Source: Salinisphaera japonica YTM-1
Lineage (GTDB): Bacteria > Pseudomonadota > Gammaproteobacteria > Nevskiales > Salinisphaeraceae
DNA length: 43,523 nt
Direction: 5' to 3'
Assembly (NCBI RefSeq): GCF_003788585.1
Contig: NZ_AYKG01000025.1
Location: forward strand, 1-43,523
Shown here: in pieces, positions 43,061 through 43,523 of the stretch
Position numbering within the stretch: position 1 is the first letter of the stretch
How the letters are laid out: every line of letters begins with the position of its first letter
Notes under the pieces: model-generated
Told to the model about the DNA's origin: nothing
The model's database searches: none
The model's input: only the letters and a program-made list of their open reading frames with translations
Made by a program: the position numbers and the translations under genes

Positions 43061-43523
43061 CGCGCTAATACCTGTTCCGGATCGATACGCACGTCATACC
43101 ACGTCATCCCCCAATGCAGGTGCGCCCCGGTCGCGCGGCCGGAGGCGCCAACCGCGCCAAGCCGCTGTCCCTGATCAATCGTTTCCCCCACGGCCACGTC
43201 GATACGCGACAAGTGCAAGAAGTTCGAGCCGATGCCGTGCCCGTGATCGATAAGTACCGTACCACCGGTAAGATAAAGATCCGGCTCGGCGAAGACCACG
43301 CGCCCGGCCGCCGGGGCGACGACCGGCGTGCCGGCACCGGCAGCGATATCCATGCCGCTATGGGCCGATCCGGGTGTGCCGTTATAAATACGCTGTGCGC
43401 CAAAGTGCCCGCTGACCCGCCCCGGCGCCGGGCGGATGAAATGCTCGGCAAAGCCTAGGGTCTGTTGAGGTTTCATACGAGTCCGCGCCAAGCGCTGTTT
43501 TGCGGCAAGACGAGGCGTAGCCC
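43057..43523 (-). CDS. M23-family metallopeptidase, 5' end beyond window
   Basis: The visible 155 residues include the complete M23 zinc endopeptidase fold: HSGMD (HxxxD), FLHLSRIDV, and HLHWG (HxH), with VSGHFGAQRIYNG just before. It cuts peptide crossbridges of peptidoglycan. The frame stays open to the window edge (residues ATPRLAAKQRLARTRMK before the first ATG), so the gene very likely starts outside and the N-terminal part, probably with a signal peptide, is missing here. Confidence 0.88.
   Translation of the reverse strand, partial: ATPRLAAKQRLARTRMKPQQTLGFAEHFIRPAPGRVSGHFGAQRIYNGTPGSAHSGMDIAAGAGTPVVAPAAGRVVFAEPDLYLTGGTVLIDHGHGIGSNFLHLSRIDVAVGETIDQGQRLGAVGASGRATGAHLHWGMTWYDVRIDPEQVLAR

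Noticed and set aside
41880-43523. Prophage lysis cassette
   Set aside because: No holin, spanin, terminase or structural gene is visible, and the M23 peptidase and exported protein look chromosomal; the right edge is unseen, so this is not excluded fully.
1-43523. tRNA, rRNA, IS element or integrase
   Set aside because: I looked in the intergenic stretches and found no cloverleaf, rRNA core sequence, transposase or integrase reading frame that I could support.

Overview
The window is high-GC bacterial DNA with very short intergenic gaps and many 1-4 base start/stop overlaps. The gene content (TerC-like protein, DsbG-like protein, lutABC, pxpABC, glpD, ComEA, outer-membrane lipoproteins) fits a gammaproteobacterium. 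I infer a halophilic or marine lineage such as Salinisphaeraceae from the overall flavour; there is no rRNA or other phylogenetic marker to confirm it.

Layout. Bases 1-13.4 kb are ordinary chromosome: a TerC/Alx-type membrane protein, glutamate dehydrogenase (minus), a TSUP permease, an SDR oxidoreductase, two tandem paralogous exported proteins (one a lipoprotein), a DUF4282 membrane protein (minus), a DsbG-like periplasmic protein, a two-lobed M16 protease and the lutABC lactate-utilisation operon. From 13.4 to 15.0 kb is a small toxin-type cluster: a RhuM-Fic fusion and a ParDE pair. From 15.1 to 19.2 kb is a tightly coupled operon for 5-oxoproline metabolism: pxpA, a pxpB-pxpC fusion, and a biotin carboxylase fused to its biotin carrier domain. 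A short exported ComEA-like protein follows.

From about 19.8 to 39.9 kb lies an accessory, defence-like island. It holds an unknown gene and a decayed block (a superfamily I helicase fragment and a frameshifted gene), a lipoprotein with six PKD-like repeats, a WYL-domain regulator, a coupled pair (tandem-Tudor protein and GIY-YIG/DUF4357 nuclease), a type I restriction-modification operon hsdMSR that runs on into a HipA-like kinase and a DUF3037 protein, the remnant of an Xre/HipB-like regulator with its palindrome, a double-AAA+ ATPase followed by a large polytopic membrane protein, and an MntA/HepT pair. From 39.9 kb ordinary genes return: glpD, then a coupled minus-strand cassette of lysozyme, exported unknown protein and M23 peptidase that runs off the right edge.

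The most striking signal is a 21-bp inverted-repeat site (arms ATGCGACA and TGTCGCAT, 5-base centre) found three times, at 20496, 23896 and 34422, always in island intergenic DNA. One copy sits between the -35 and -10 of a good candidate promoter for the WYL regulator, and another abuts the candidate -10 of the AAA+/membrane-protein module. I read this as an island regulon: the WYL protein represses itself and a two-gene AAA+/membrane system more than 10 kb away. That two-gene system is the best candidate here for something undescribed.
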